Source: Azolla pinnata (taxonomy: Eukaryota > Streptophyta > Polypodiopsida > Salviniales > Salviniaceae). Taken from it: DNA of 57,522 nt. Position 1 is the first letter of the stretch, and each line of letters opens with the position of its first letter. The translations under genes were made by a program, and so were the position numbers. Positions 25,208 to 40,100 of the stretch are shown here, piece by piece. The stretch is from the NCBI GenBank assembly GCA_037176905.1, contig JBBBWG010027324.1, positions 1-57,522 on the forward strand, written 5' to 3'. The notes under the pieces are model-generated. The model saw only the letters and a list, made by a program, of their open reading frames with translations, was not told the DNA's origin and did not search any database.

Positions 25208-27181
25208 TCAGTGAGCTTCGCTGTGATGAAGATACAGCCCAAGTCCGAACCTTGCACACGCTCGAACAAAAGCTATGGCTTCTGCTTGTTGTGTCGGGTC
25301 ACCCGTGTTTACTTCAGAAGTACATACAGTGCCTGATGCCTCACGAAATGCCTGTGTAAAAATCAAGCATTAATACTTAAAACACTTCATCCCCAACATT
25401 TGGTTTTTTGACTCTTTGGCAAAATTTCCAACATCTTTTTAGGGTTTGCAGCAACTCGGGTTTCTATCTTACATTTTCACTTAATGCCCTTTCCATCATT
25501 GTAGGTCAGTTTGAAATATGGCATTATGATTGAGAAAATATTTTTCTCGAGAGAATTTAAACATACTATTAAATTTAGGGTGCCCATTCTTGATAAGCCC
25601 TATTTTTACGACATCCAGAAGAAAAAATATAACATGAAAAACCAAGACTGCAAGCAGTTTATGAACAAAGTAAAAAGATCCTAACCTCTCCATCAGAACC
25701 TCGGATTGTGACACGGTATATAACAGTGACAAATTTCCCATCTGCAGAGAATGTTATATCCCGAACTTCACCACACCAGCCTACACAGAATTAAATGGTA
25801 TATTAATCCAGTTAAATGTTTCACATTCTTGATACGAGTGTAAGTAGCAATAAAGATGGGAAACTGACCTGGAGCATAGAAACTGAGCATCCTATTAGCT
25901 TGGTACCTAAAAAATTGCAATTTTAAAAAATATCCTCTCGATTGTTTACCATGAGATAGACATTAACAGACATATTCTTGGAATTTGGTTAAAACAGATA
26001 ATATAGATACACACTTGTGCTTCCAACTAAAAACAATCCAAAAGAAGCCAAACAAGATTATTATAACTTGTGCTGACTCAAACCCCACAAGCATTAACAC
26101 TCCAAGGAATGAGCGCAAGACACAACCCTACTCCTTAAACAAAATGGAAAAACATCCATATTATGATTGATGGAAGGGAGGATATATTGAACCTTGCATC
26201 CAGTAACAAAGAAAGAGAAGAGAACTAGAGACATCGCCAATTTGATATCCTATTTCCTTTGTAAAGCATAGGGCTGGATATGAATACATGATTTGCTTAA
26301 AAGAAAAGACAAACTGGGGGAATATTGCTCCGACCCTGGTACCTTAACACAATGAAAAGCCTGCTTTTTTACCATTCTTTCGAGTTAGATTCGGATTCAC
26401 AAACATGGCAAAGAAAAAGGGATCAATGGAAATGGCTATACATAGACACGTAGAAGAGAACTCAAGACATCGCCATTTTGATATCCTATTTCCTTTGTAA
26501 TAGCATAGGGCTGGACATGAATACATGATTTGCTTAAAAGAAAAGACAAACTGGGGGAATATTGCTCCGACCCTGGTACCTTAACACAATGAAAATCCTT
26601 CTTTTTCACCATTCTTTTGAGTTAGATTCGGATTCACAAACATGGCAGAGGAAAAGGGATCAATGGAAACGGCTATACATAGACACGTGTGCACGTGCCC
26701 GCAAACATGTGTCCTCCATTTATATGCTTCAAATTCCAATGGGTTTCATCGTGGTAAGATCGAGATCCTATTTTGCGACTTAGATTTAACAATGAAAGAG
26801 GGGAATGGATGGGGTACGTGAAAAAACGCATAGCACATACCAGGGGATGTATTTTTGAGCGTCGGGCCCTTCCTTGAGGACTTGATCTGGTAGCTTCTTG
26901 TTGAGATCTCTGAGTATTTCAGCCAAAGGTCTCATCATGAACGAAGATCCCGAGTTGACATCCAAAGGGGCGGAGATATAGCTGGTGTTGGTGTTGGCGA
27001 GCATCATTCCTCCAATTTCTTCAGCTCTCACCTTCAAAAGCCGGTTGGGGGGAAGCGATGCAGGGGATCTGGTGGAGGGGAAGTGCAGGATCCGAGAGAT
27101 GGGCGACTTCAGGAAGGGACAGGAGGGCTGCGAGGCTCTGGAAGGAGGGGAAACGAGACGATTGAAGCTGCAGGTTTCCAT
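25208..27181 (-). CDS. RAD52: RAD52-like organellar single-strand DNA-binding protein (plant RAD52-1/ODB1 type)
   Basis: Four exons on the minus strand (27181-26841, 25906-25869, 25780-25686, 25351-25208) join in phase to 205 residues. Residues 1-50 are rich in Ser, Pro and Arg with few acids, a likely organellar targeting peptide. The core is the plant RAD52-like domain: RPLAEILRDLNKKLPDQVL, KYIPWYQANRMLSFYAPGW, EVRDITFSADGKFVTVIYRV, AEAIAFVRACARFGLGLYL. The final helix ARFGLGLYLHH is the family's signature end. By family knowledge these small proteins bind single-stranded DNA, anneal complementary strands and help organellar recombination repair and intron splicing. The RAD51-binding C-terminal half of yeast and animal RAD52 is absent, as is normal in plants. 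Two acceptors (exons 2 and 3) are confirmed by phase alone. Confidence 0.92.
26216..26690. repeat. tandem duplication of about 238 bp in RAD52-like intron 1
   Basis: A block running from GAGACATCGCCAATTTGATATC to GGCTATACATAGACACG (about 26216-26450) is repeated at about 26454-26690. The two copies differ at only about fifteen positions, including small indels. Each contains GGGGGAATATTGCTCCGACC and CAAACATGGCA. The high identity makes this one of the younger duplications in the window. Confidence 0.9.
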
Positions 27182-27467
27182 GGCTATGGAGGCAGATCGG
27201 CACAGATTGTTGAGGAAAAACAGAGTATGTTTGTTGTACTGAAGGTGGGAAACTTAAAGACCCAAAATTTGGTCTGAACCAGTTTCGAACCCGGGTTCAT
27301 TTCATGAGAACAAAAAAGAAGAGAACATCTTTGTTATACACACAAAGAAAACAAATTTGTTCTTATAGCTTAACATAAGAATAGAAAAATAAAAACTGAA
27401 ATAAATGAGTGAGTGAATCCCAATTTGGATGATCAGATGGTTGGTTGGATCAAGAACTTACATCTTA

Positions 27468-27500
<33 letters not shown>

Positions 27501-29328
27501 TTGATGTTGGGCAAAGATAATGTCATCATGTAGAGAATATGGGATGGAAAGAGAGAAGAAGAAGAAGAAGAAGAAGAAGAAGTTAACAGTTAAGCAGGAG
27601 GCGGAGAGAAAAACGATAATCGCCGCATACTAAACGAATAGATTAAGAAAAAAGATTTATCCTCCAATCCATCATTGAATCGGACATTGCAGTTAACCTG
27701 GCACCGATTATGACTAATGATGCGAATACAGCTTGCACTTTTTCGATTCAGACCATAATCACATAGGGCTTGCCTTTTGTGATCATGTATACTTGACTGA
27801 AGGGACATGTAGATTAGAAGCTGTTATATGGCGCCCGGTTGCTTGTTAGATTTAAGGCCATATCTGCAGATTTCAGCCGATTTTGGTCCATTAATGTTTG
27901 GCACCAGGACAACGTGTTTTTGTTCGGCTCGCACATGCCAAGCAACGATCCACGATGGAGACTATAATAGTTTTGAAACTGGCAAATGCGACATATTTGG
28001 GATACATATCGATGATGCTTATGTTTTGTATCTCATGAGACCCAAGAATTGCACGGGTCTCATGAGATCATTTGGCTATTCCCAAATGTTTTGGTTGTGC
28101 TGCGATTTCCAATTTGGATATGAAATGGATGAATTTCCCTCATTGGGAAATCGATCACAAGCACGTACCATGCAATATTTTACAGAGAACCATAGATTGG
28201 TTAGTAGTAAAACCAGGATAACAATCAACCATCGCTGGTTAAAACTCGAAAAAGAATTTGGATTGTATTCTGCCTACCCCATCGAACGATATTGCACACA
28301 AAACTATCACATTACCATGCTGCTTGCACTCTTTGCAACTACTTCCCTGTCAGAGATTTGACAAGTTTTGACCCACCCACTGTTTAATGACTAAGTGCCA
28401 TATTGCTCCAAATGACACAGATGAGAATCATATTCAAAGTTTTGCAATATAACGGAGACTCTGATATATATAATCCGCATTCCATGTTTGATTGTTGATA
28501 TGGAGTGTTTCAGGAAATTGAAAGGTGCTCTTGTATGATAGTTCCAGCTAGGTGGATAAATATTACACCCTAGATTCTGCATTGTCTGTTTTTCTGCACA
28601 AATTGACACCATTAGCATGAATACTGGGAAACATGCTTTTTGTGTGAGCAAAAGAAACAGAATAAAAGGGAAATATCACCATACCACTCTTTACACATTC
28701 AGGAACAAAGCGCCCTACAAGGTTTCTGGCACCTAACAAAGTTAGTTTTTTCTCCTTCAATTGAACAGCTTGCTCAAACGATCACCTGCGATAGAATGCA
28801 AAGCTTCGAATGTAAAGCACATGCTTCACTCATAATGCTAAGAAATTCCATTCCAGCAATCAAAAATAAAAGGAAACAAGCTTTTGGGGTTGCACATCGC
28901 TATGATTTCTGATGCAAATACAATGAATATTGCATTACATTCTTTTTCACATTAGCAGTAATGGCCATCATCAAGAATCCCATAAGCCACTTTGGGTTAT
29001 GAGGAACATTGTGAATTTGGATAGTACTAGAAGTCACGAATCTCAGAAAAAGTCTGACATAGTAATCAAACACTCTCAAATGTTGAACGGTATGTAAATA
29101 AAACCAAAGGCCCACTTTTGAAGCAAAAACCAGAGGCATTACTATGCGAATTTCATGAACACCATTTTTTAGACTTATTAAACAATTTGAGTAGGCTCTA
29201 TACAATCAAAATTGGAAATACAAAACCCAAACATAGGGAGCATTGTTCACCCAGTTCATGACTTATCTAATTTCTTAGAGCAAAGAATGAAAATATGGAC
29301 ACTGAGCTGACTTCTTAATTACGTCATC
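27182..29328. other. RAD52-like upstream region and spacer
   Basis: About 2.1 kb. It has a TATC microsatellite (27472-27490) and a (GAA)n tract (27555-27582). At 27828-28361 (plus) there is a 177-codon open frame that does not look low-complexity but matches nothing I know; it contains a strong inverted repeat (28030-28068). The right end should be the 3' untranslated region of the next gene. I would not call a gene here without transcript evidence. Confidence 0.4.
28030..28068. repeat. perfect inverted repeat, 14-bp arms, 11-nt loop
   Basis: ATCTCATGAGACCC (28030-28043) is followed by an 11-base loop and its exact reverse complement GGGTCTCATGAGAT (28055-28068). Each arm itself contains the palindrome TCATGA. 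It lies inside an otherwise unexplained open frame. Confidence 0.9.
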
Positions 29329-31447
29329 TCAGTTTTTCCTATTTATATTCTTTCGTGAAGGTGCAGCATCTCCACCTTTACCATTGTCCTCAATTAGACC
29401 GGGTCCATCAACAAACTTCTTTAACGGGGACTCTCTGCCGAATTGGAGAAAACAAAAATTGGAACATTCATTCAGTTCAAGTTTCTAAAATCAAGCAAGA
29501 ACTGTTATAAATAAAAAAGGTTAGAAGGTTGAAAAACCTGAATCCCAACAGTGCCTCTGGATTCAACATTTTTCATCTTCAAAAGTAAGACAATCAGCCA
29601 ATTCTTTAGCATACTTACTTGCTTTCCTTGAAAAGGAAGGCACCAATGGAAATTGATGATTCGTACACAGGTTCTGCAAAAACCTATTTGTTTTTAGCAA
29701 AAGACAATAAAGTGGAACTACCTGAAATTTTATAACGTCTCAATTGCCCATATTCAACAAGAAGCAGATAAAATTACATGTAACAAGTTGAAAGCAAATA
29801 GAGCATCAGATTTTGAGATAGTTCGAGGAGTTACATGAGTAGCTTTTTGTTTCACCAAGTTCACTGCATGCCACTCACAAAGCATCAAAATAATCATTCG
29901 AAATTGTTATCATAATCACACCCCGTCATGGTGTTTCTTGTTAAATTTTCGAAATTCTAAGAGCAATTACCATTACACACACAACTCAAATAATTTTCGC
30001 AACAGATCCTCATCCAATCAAACGTATAAAAGCCTTTGTTATCTCACAGATATTAGGACATTATGTGTAGACTTTTACCCTTATCATTCATTATGAAGAT
30101 CATTCCCAAAGGATATGTGAACAATCAATAAGATTGGCTTCTACATTTAATCACAAAAAACTGAGAAAAAGTGAAAGGAACAACTCTTGCACCCAATGAT
30201 TAAGTTCACCCAACGAAGATGCCTGCCTACCTGCACTTTAGTTAGCACGAATCCAATGTTCCAAACAAATGTGCTCTTGATCACATCGATGATGATCAAT
30301 GCATCAGGAATCTCTCACACCCATGGCTGTCTTGCATTGTATGCATCTTTCATCCATCAACCTATCACATGGGAACTTCACTAATGTACCAATTCTCAGT
30401 TTATGAAATTTCTGTTCTTTCGTCCTCTAATGGAGAAGCATGGGCTAGATGAGCTTGTCCCCATACTATACAGCCTCCCCAAGTAACCAGAAATTCTCAT
30501 ATAGCTTTTTAATGGAGATCTGGGGGATACTAAAGCTACTCGATACATGCTGGAGAGGTAGAAAACAGAAAAATATACTACACTTCAGATCTCCCTCTGC
30601 TTCCGCATAGATGTTGTTGATTCTTCCAATTAGAGTAACGAAATTGAATCAAGCATTACATAATTGAAATGCCAAAACAACTACCATATCCTATGATCTA
30701 ATGTAGATCCTTCCTGTTATGAGGAGACCTTAAACAAAACAGCGAATGATCCAAAGGAGCAAATAATGGTACAAAGCTCTATACACTAAGTACCGTGAAA
30801 ATGTTACAAAATCTAAACTTTAGCTCCTATGGTACTTTGCTTTGTATACAGAATTTCTCCTTGGGAGAGAATTTCAACAAGAAACTCAGAAACATTGGCA
30901 TATGATGAGAGGCTAACTTTGTAATGGCAGGAAAAAGCTTTAAAAACAAAACAAAAAATACCTCCAGAGAATGTCGATGAAGAGAAATATTTATGGTTGA
31001 TTCGACGAAGATATTCCTTCTCATATCGTCTATATTTCCCTGCAGCTTCCTGAGAATCGTCCCTGTAAAAGGGAGGGGAAGGGAAACCAAAACAAAAAGT
31101 AATGCATGGGACGGTTTGTTAGGTTTTATGCAGGGGAGTAGAATGGCAGCCAGTATGACAGCACGTGCAGGAAGACCAAGAACAAGAACAGGAGCAAGAA
31201 CAGGAACAGGAACAAGAACAAGAACAAGAACAAGAACAAGAAGCAAGAATTTAGGTTAAGGTTCGAAACTCAACTCTATCGATCGAGAAGAAGACCTGGG
31301 GTGGGAAGATGTCTTATTGGGTGTGATCGCCGGGGCGGTCTCCATGGCCGCTTTCTCTTCCTCTTCCTCCTCCTCCTCTTCTTCGGCTTCTTCCTCCGCC
31401 GCGTCTTCTGCTGCGTTCGGAACCCGTCGTCGTCGTCCTGCTTCCAT
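29329..31447 (-). CDS. unidentified acidic protein; one-base frameshift in exon 4 of the model
   Basis: Five minus-strand exons are proposed: 31447-31296, 31062-30962, a 17-nt micro-exon 29738-29722, 29673-29538 and 29434-29329. If one base is restored in the A run at 29573-29569, they give about 170 residues. The N-terminus has an almost pure Glu run (about 20 acidic residues), then GKYRRYEKEYLRRINHKYFS, KASKYAKELADCLTFEDE, and after the break LNPEALLGFRESPLKKFVDG, ending in basic RKNINRKN. I do not recognise the family. Evidence for the break is that both halves read like protein, the first frame stops two codons after the run, and the last exon needs phase 2, which exon 4 supplies only if one base is added. 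The micro-exon has a weak acceptor but exactly fits the phase. Exons 1 and 2 are firm; the rest is moderate. Confidence 0.55.
31187..31250. repeat. AACAAG/AACAGG hexamer microsatellite in intron 1
   Basis: About ten degenerate copies of AACAAG or AACAGG lie in intron 1 of the 29329-31447 gene, just inside its donor. On the transcribed strand this is a TTCTTG/CCTGTT tract. Confidence 0.85.
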
Positions 31448-32410
31448 GGAAACACACAAACAGAGAAACACTGCCGGAAGAGAAGAAGGAAAAAAACTAC
31501 GGATACGTACATACGTATATACATACGTATGTACACGACACAAACTACTCGTATAATTTCACCGTATGCCCCCAGATTCTGAGTACACACCAAAGAAACT
31601 AAAAACTCACATTCAGAGAAGAAAGAACATGATGGTGGGTAGAGATCTTGAACATGATAGATATAGATATAGATATTTGTAGTTGCAGATCTGTGCTTTG
31701 ATACGTGTTAATTCTAGAGGAAAAAACACTGTCGAGAGTCGCATGCTCTCCAAGTTAGAATGATAAAAATCAATGTATTATACGAGGAGAATTGGCTTGG
31801 AAGATGTCGATATGTTTGTTTGCTAGTTTAAGAAATACGGTTTGGCTGCAGTATGCATGCCTATCTCTAAGAATTTTGAATCGGATGATGCTGCTAACGA
31901 TTTTGTTGCCTCTGTTGAATGGAAAAAGGCAACCGGATTAGAACAAGCGGATAGAAGAGACGAATCTGGATTTCACACCATAGCAGATCCATCCATCAGT
32001 ATAATAGGACATTTGCCGCCCATTGAAAATACAGACAATAATCGTGTTTACGCTTGCAATACTGTATACACTCAAGACTCGTCGAAATCCGAGATTTCAC
32101 TTGTTTTAACAAATCAAAATTTGGTTTGGAATTTTGCGCATTTGGAATTTGGTATGATGAGATGCATCATGTTTCTTATTACATCATTAACAAAGCATTG
32201 TAATTTGGGATACAAGGGTAATCAGATGTTTAGGGTTTAGGGTTTTATAATCAGAGGTCCCTACTGCTTGTTTATTTAATTGTGACCATTATTTAATTGG
32301 GACCAAACTACTAAACTCAATTGTCAAGTGTTAATTTTTCCAAGCCAAGCAAAAATTATGGTAAGGATCAATTCAACCTATAGAGATCTGACTACGGAGT
32401 TATTTAGTAA
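31448..32410. other. spacer between unidentified gene promoter and centrin 3' end
   Basis: About 960 bases. The left part is the promoter of the gene to the left; it has an ATACGTATGTACGTATATAC-type palindromic tract around 31503-31535 and a (GATATA)n stretch at about 31657-31675. A 132-codon plus-strand open frame (31842-32240) has no recognisable domain. A doubled TTTAGGG (32227-32241) lies at its end. Confidence 0.4.
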
Positions 32411-35724
<3,314 letters not shown>

Positions 35725-35917
35725 CTTCTCGCGGGATTCAGGCGGCCAAAAATTGGGTGCGGCTGATCGATCGGAGCTGAATGAACTGGAAAAGGGAATT
35801 CAGAATCGAGAGCTGATGATCGATCAAATTGTGGAAGGAGAGTAAGCGGATCCGATCGAACGCTCAGCAGAGCTGCAGAATTGCGTAGATTGATCTGGAG
35901 TAACTGCGCCCCGAGTC

Positions 35918-35927
35918 TTATATATTA
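35918..35927 (-). promoter_or_regulatory. TATA box of centrin
   Basis: On the minus strand TAATATATAA lies about 195 bases upstream of the centrin ATG and about 45 bases downstream of the MSA palindrome, the expected order for a core promoter with the transcription start near 35890. Confidence 0.55.
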
Positions 35928-35970
35928 TGGATCAAGAGAGTTCCGAGATTGCCAAGAAGACAGGGCTAAC

Positions 35971-36010
35971 TAACTACCAACGGTTCTCATGACAAAACCG
36001 TTGGTAGTTA
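35971..36010. promoter_or_regulatory. palindromic pair of MSA-type (CCAACGG) mitotic elements
   Basis: TAACTACCAACGGTT (35971-35985) and its exact reverse complement AACCGTTGGTAGTTA (35996-36010) flank a 10-base spacer. Each arm contains CCAACGGTT, matching the mitosis-specific activator consensus bound by three-repeat MYB (MYB3R) proteins. It sits upstream of the TATA box of centrin, a gene expected to peak around centriole or spindle-pole duplication. The motif is read directly; binding is inference. Confidence 0.8.
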
Positions 36011-37163
36011 TTTCGGTTTTTCTATCATCTTTTGACCGAATTGAATCGAAATCTGTCTGTGTGGGATTCGAACCCTGACTCGATCAAATCTTTGCTGCGA
36101 GATCCGAACCCTGATTCATACCTGATTGATTTCAAAACTGGACCCTGAAACCCTACCCCTAAATCTTCAGGGTTTATGGTTTTCATTCGACATCATATTA
36201 TTCGCCCCGAGTCCATATCAATCAAACAACTTGTTTGCTCCAGAATGAATGTCTCCGAGCAGACAGAGAGAATTAGGCCGATGATGAACGAATCATCTCA
36301 TTATCCCTGCGCATTCAGGGAGATGATCAATGAGATTAATCACTGCCTGAGAAACGAGTCAAGCTGAACTTCATTTCAGGCGCAAAGCAAACGATGTAAT
36401 TAGTCATAATTCCAATCGTGATCGATTCGCAACAAAGGCTTCATGACACGGTTAATACTGTAGTTACCCAATTAGAGTGCAATCTTTAATTCAGAAAGCC
36501 ACTAATCATGGTTAGCACCCCCATCTTGCAGATATAGTACCAATGGTTAGCATTGTACATATACTGAATAAAATGTATACTAAACCAAAAACAATGATAA
36601 AATTCCTTACAATCACTTGATTGATGGTCAAGCTTCAGTTCAGCAAGCAAATCAATGCATGAACTACAAGCCCAAGAATTCATGTCTTAAGTCCCTTGTA
36701 CCCTTCAGAAATGTCACTACAAGTGTGCCCAAATCCAACATGCATTATTACCCATCTATCAAACTAGCACGCTTGCTTGTACTCATCTGCAGTAGCTGCT
36801 AGTGAGATTGAAGGCAAACATGTTCTTGAGGTCCGCAGGAAAAATATAAATCTTCTCAAATGTCTGTCCCTAACAAAATTGACTTTAATGAAAACTTCCA
36901 AATTATACTGCTTGTCAGCATTCCCTCCCTTCAATCAACTGCTCTTCTTGAACTTCCTTGTTTCTACATAAATGAAGGTGCGCTCGCTCACAGGAAATAT
37001 TGATTCTCCCAGATGAATCTCATACTTGGGTATAATTTATCGAATTTGCAAAAATTATGTGAACCTGCATCATGATTGCAATCAGGAGGAGGGACAAAAA
37101 CATCACTAATTAGCTGCGCAGATACAGAACTAGTCGCTCACCACTCTACAGAGGACAAGGAGT
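36011..37163. other. spacer between centrin upstream region and ThrRS 3' end
   Basis: About 1.15 kb. The left part belongs to the centrin promoter and has two GAACCCTGA copies (36070-36120). The right part includes the ThrRS 3' untranslated region. Short open frames show no family resemblance. Confidence 0.4.
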
Positions 37164-40100
37164 TCAACGATAGGCAGCGACTTCATTCTTGAATTCGTCC
37201 AGCATCTCCTGAATAGTTTTAGTACCATGCACCTGATTATCTCGAGTGCGAACATTCACCTGTATAATGTCATCGTACATCCAACCTAAGAGACCTGTAG
37301 AAAAAGGTGTCCAGAATGCAATGAAAGCAGCAAATGGACTTACAGTCTCATCAGCCAACTCCTTTTCACCTACAACAAGGATGTAGTTATATTGAGCCAG
37401 TTGCGCCTCTCGAATCTGGCATAAATTATGGAGTTAATTGCTTCATGAAAACATAACATTTGAAGTGCATGTCTATTTCCATCCATCGAACGTTAGATAA
37501 GTTCATAGTACAACCTTCTTGTCCAGCTTTCTATCAGAGCTATCCACATCCACATAAAAGCCAGCATCATGTATGTCACTGCGGACCTGAGAAACAGTTC
37601 CAGCATATAAACTTAAAAGTGACAAATGCATAAGTATTTGCACATGAAACATGTAAAATTTCTCGCACCTACCTTTTGAGCATAACCAGTAAACTTCGCA
37701 GAGACTGGGCAAACTATGACCTGACGAGGGCTTAACCAGAATGGCCACTTCCCAGCATAATGCTCAAGTAACATGGCAAGCATGCGTTCCACAGATCCTA
37801 AAATTGCTCTGTGGATCATAACAGGCCGATCTCGTTTAGCCTCGTCTTCTGCTGAATATGACAGCTCAAACCGTTGGGGTAATTGGAAATCCAACTAGGT
37901 AAAAAAAAGGACGACAAGAACCAAAAACCTCAATTTCAACCCACAATAATTGCATAGATGCAAAATGCTTGCAAAATACTGTTAGCTTCCACTGTACATA
38001 CTCTTCAACTTGGAGAAACCCCAATACCTGTAAAGTCCCACATTGGAACTTCCTTTTCAGAGCATCGAAAACCTGAATATCAATTTTAGGACCATAGAAT
38101 GCTCCATCAGCTTCATTAAGCTGCCCCACAATAAGCGTTCAGTATCGCATTACATTAAGCTCATTATATTCAAGTCATAACCTAATACAAGAGAAATTAC
38201 CTGCCATGGTTTTCCAAATTCATTCAATGCATCTTCCAAAGCTTTCTCTGCTCGATTCCATGTCTCAATCTCGCCCAAATACTTCTCAGGCCTCTAATAA
38301 ACAGTCGCATACTCAATACATAAGCATTCATAAATGAAAAGTGCACTTTCCTACATAAATTTTGAGAACTGAAGCATCTTAGAGTTTTCTAGTTACCGTA
38401 GAAAGCATGAGTTCAAATGTAAATCCGAATATATCATACACTCGTTGAAGCATGTTTAACACCTCCTTCACTTCATTTGATACCTGCACCATCAAAGATA
38501 CACTTTAGTATTTATAGTTGACCTCACACTACCGATAAATTTAAACTTCTAACCTGAGACTCCATACAAAATATATGTGCATCATCCTGCAAATGGACAT
38601 ATGGTGTTAAATGAATCATAATACTTCCGCCTTCAATTTCGAAAAAGTTTATCTACAAATATTCACCTGTTGGAAGCGTCGCACCCTTGTTAGCCCTGTC
38701 AACGCCCCACTTAGCTCATTCCGGTGCAGAACACCAAAATCAGCAAAACGAATTGGCAATTCTGTAACAGTAAAAAAATATCTGAGGCACGTTATACTAC
38801 TGTAATAGTAAAACCAAGGTCATAAACCACAGATGGAGATTAACCTCGGTATGACCGTACTCTATGTTGGTACATCAAACAATGGGAGGGACAATTCATT
38901 GGTTTAAGACCAAACTCCTGCTTCTCAACCTGCACATAGGTAACCAAAACAATAAAGATTAACATTACACATAACTCACATGGATGTCAATGTTGCACAA
39001 TACGTCCTCTAATTAATTGGTACAATAAAAGATCAATTCCTGTTTCTCAATCTGCACTTCCGTAGTCAAAGCAGTAAATATTAACATTTACATAATGCAC
39101 AAGGATATCTTTGTTACACAATGCATCCTCTACATAATACATTAAAGGAAAGAATACCCCTGGCAGCTTGCTTATTTACCAAAATACCCACCATGTTGCA
39201 AATTTACCAAGCTTAGAAGAAATAGGTCCACTCCATCCCTAGCTACCTATGGTGCACACATTAGCCATGGGGGTCTCAATACAACAATAACAGCAACAAC
39301 TTATGGAGCTTGAATGATGAGCGTGTGAGGGGAGGTGATGCAATTGAAATGGAAGTCATTGCTGCTAACGCTAACAGTTACTCCCTGTGGAGGCATTACT
39401 CTGCTCCAACCTCAGTCTCACTGGGCCTCTTCAACAATAAAGAAGGAGAAGATCAGTTGTCTGCACTGCTCGACATAAACATCAAGAAACTTTTGCTTGC
39501 TGATCTGGATACCATTGTGCCTTACCACTACTCTCCATCTCTGAGCAGGATACTGAACATAGCCCTAACTCTAGCCATATCCTAATCCCAACCCTACCGA
39601 GAACCCTAACCCTAACCTTAATCTTAGCCCAACCTTAACTTTGCTCAAGCTGGAATCAACAATCCTGGGGATGTATATGTATGTGATGTATATTTGACTA
39701 TAATCAGTCAATAAAGTGTATTTTTATTTTGATAGGGGCAGTCTGGTAAATTTGGAACAGAGGGGCATTCTGGTAAATAGGTTGACTTACAGGAGTATTC
39801 TGGTGTTTATCCCTATTTTAAACGTGTACCTCAAAGGTAAACATATTTTCTTTATAGTTGGCTGCATGGCCAGATGTTTCCCAAAGCTGCATATTGAAAA
39901 TGTTTGGTGATACAACCTAGAGCAAAGCACAAAAAGTAGAATTAATCCAAAGGAAACATATTAACAAAATGCCTTAATCGAACCAGACTGCTTAGTTTTC
40001 TGACTAACCTCCTGATAACCCCCCTTCCAATACTGCCCACGAATGAACTCCACTAGCTTGTTATAGATTCGAGCTCCGTGTGGAAGAAAGAAACAACTTC

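Noticed and set aside
27280..27310. TTCGAACCCGGGTTC, similar to a tRNA T-arm
   Set aside because: No acceptor stem, D-arm or anticodon arm can be folded around it on either strand.
28563..28760. minus-strand frame with GARNLVGRFVPECVKSG
   Set aside because: Reads like protein for about 20 residues but lies beyond the stop of the gene to its right and has no usable exon continuation.
30187..30640. possible extra exons of the 29329-31447 gene (for example an INNIYAEAEGD frame near 30600)
   Set aside because: The phase after exon 2 does not lead into that frame and its donor comes after an in-frame stop in the required phase.
31842..32240. 132-codon plus-strand frame
   Set aside because: No domain, no splice partners, AT-rich spacer; could be chance. 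Kept only as a note in the spacer entry.
36060..36085. GGGATTCGAACCC, similar to a reversed tRNA T-arm
   Set aside because: The five-base T-stem does not pair fully and no cloverleaf is found upstream or downstream.
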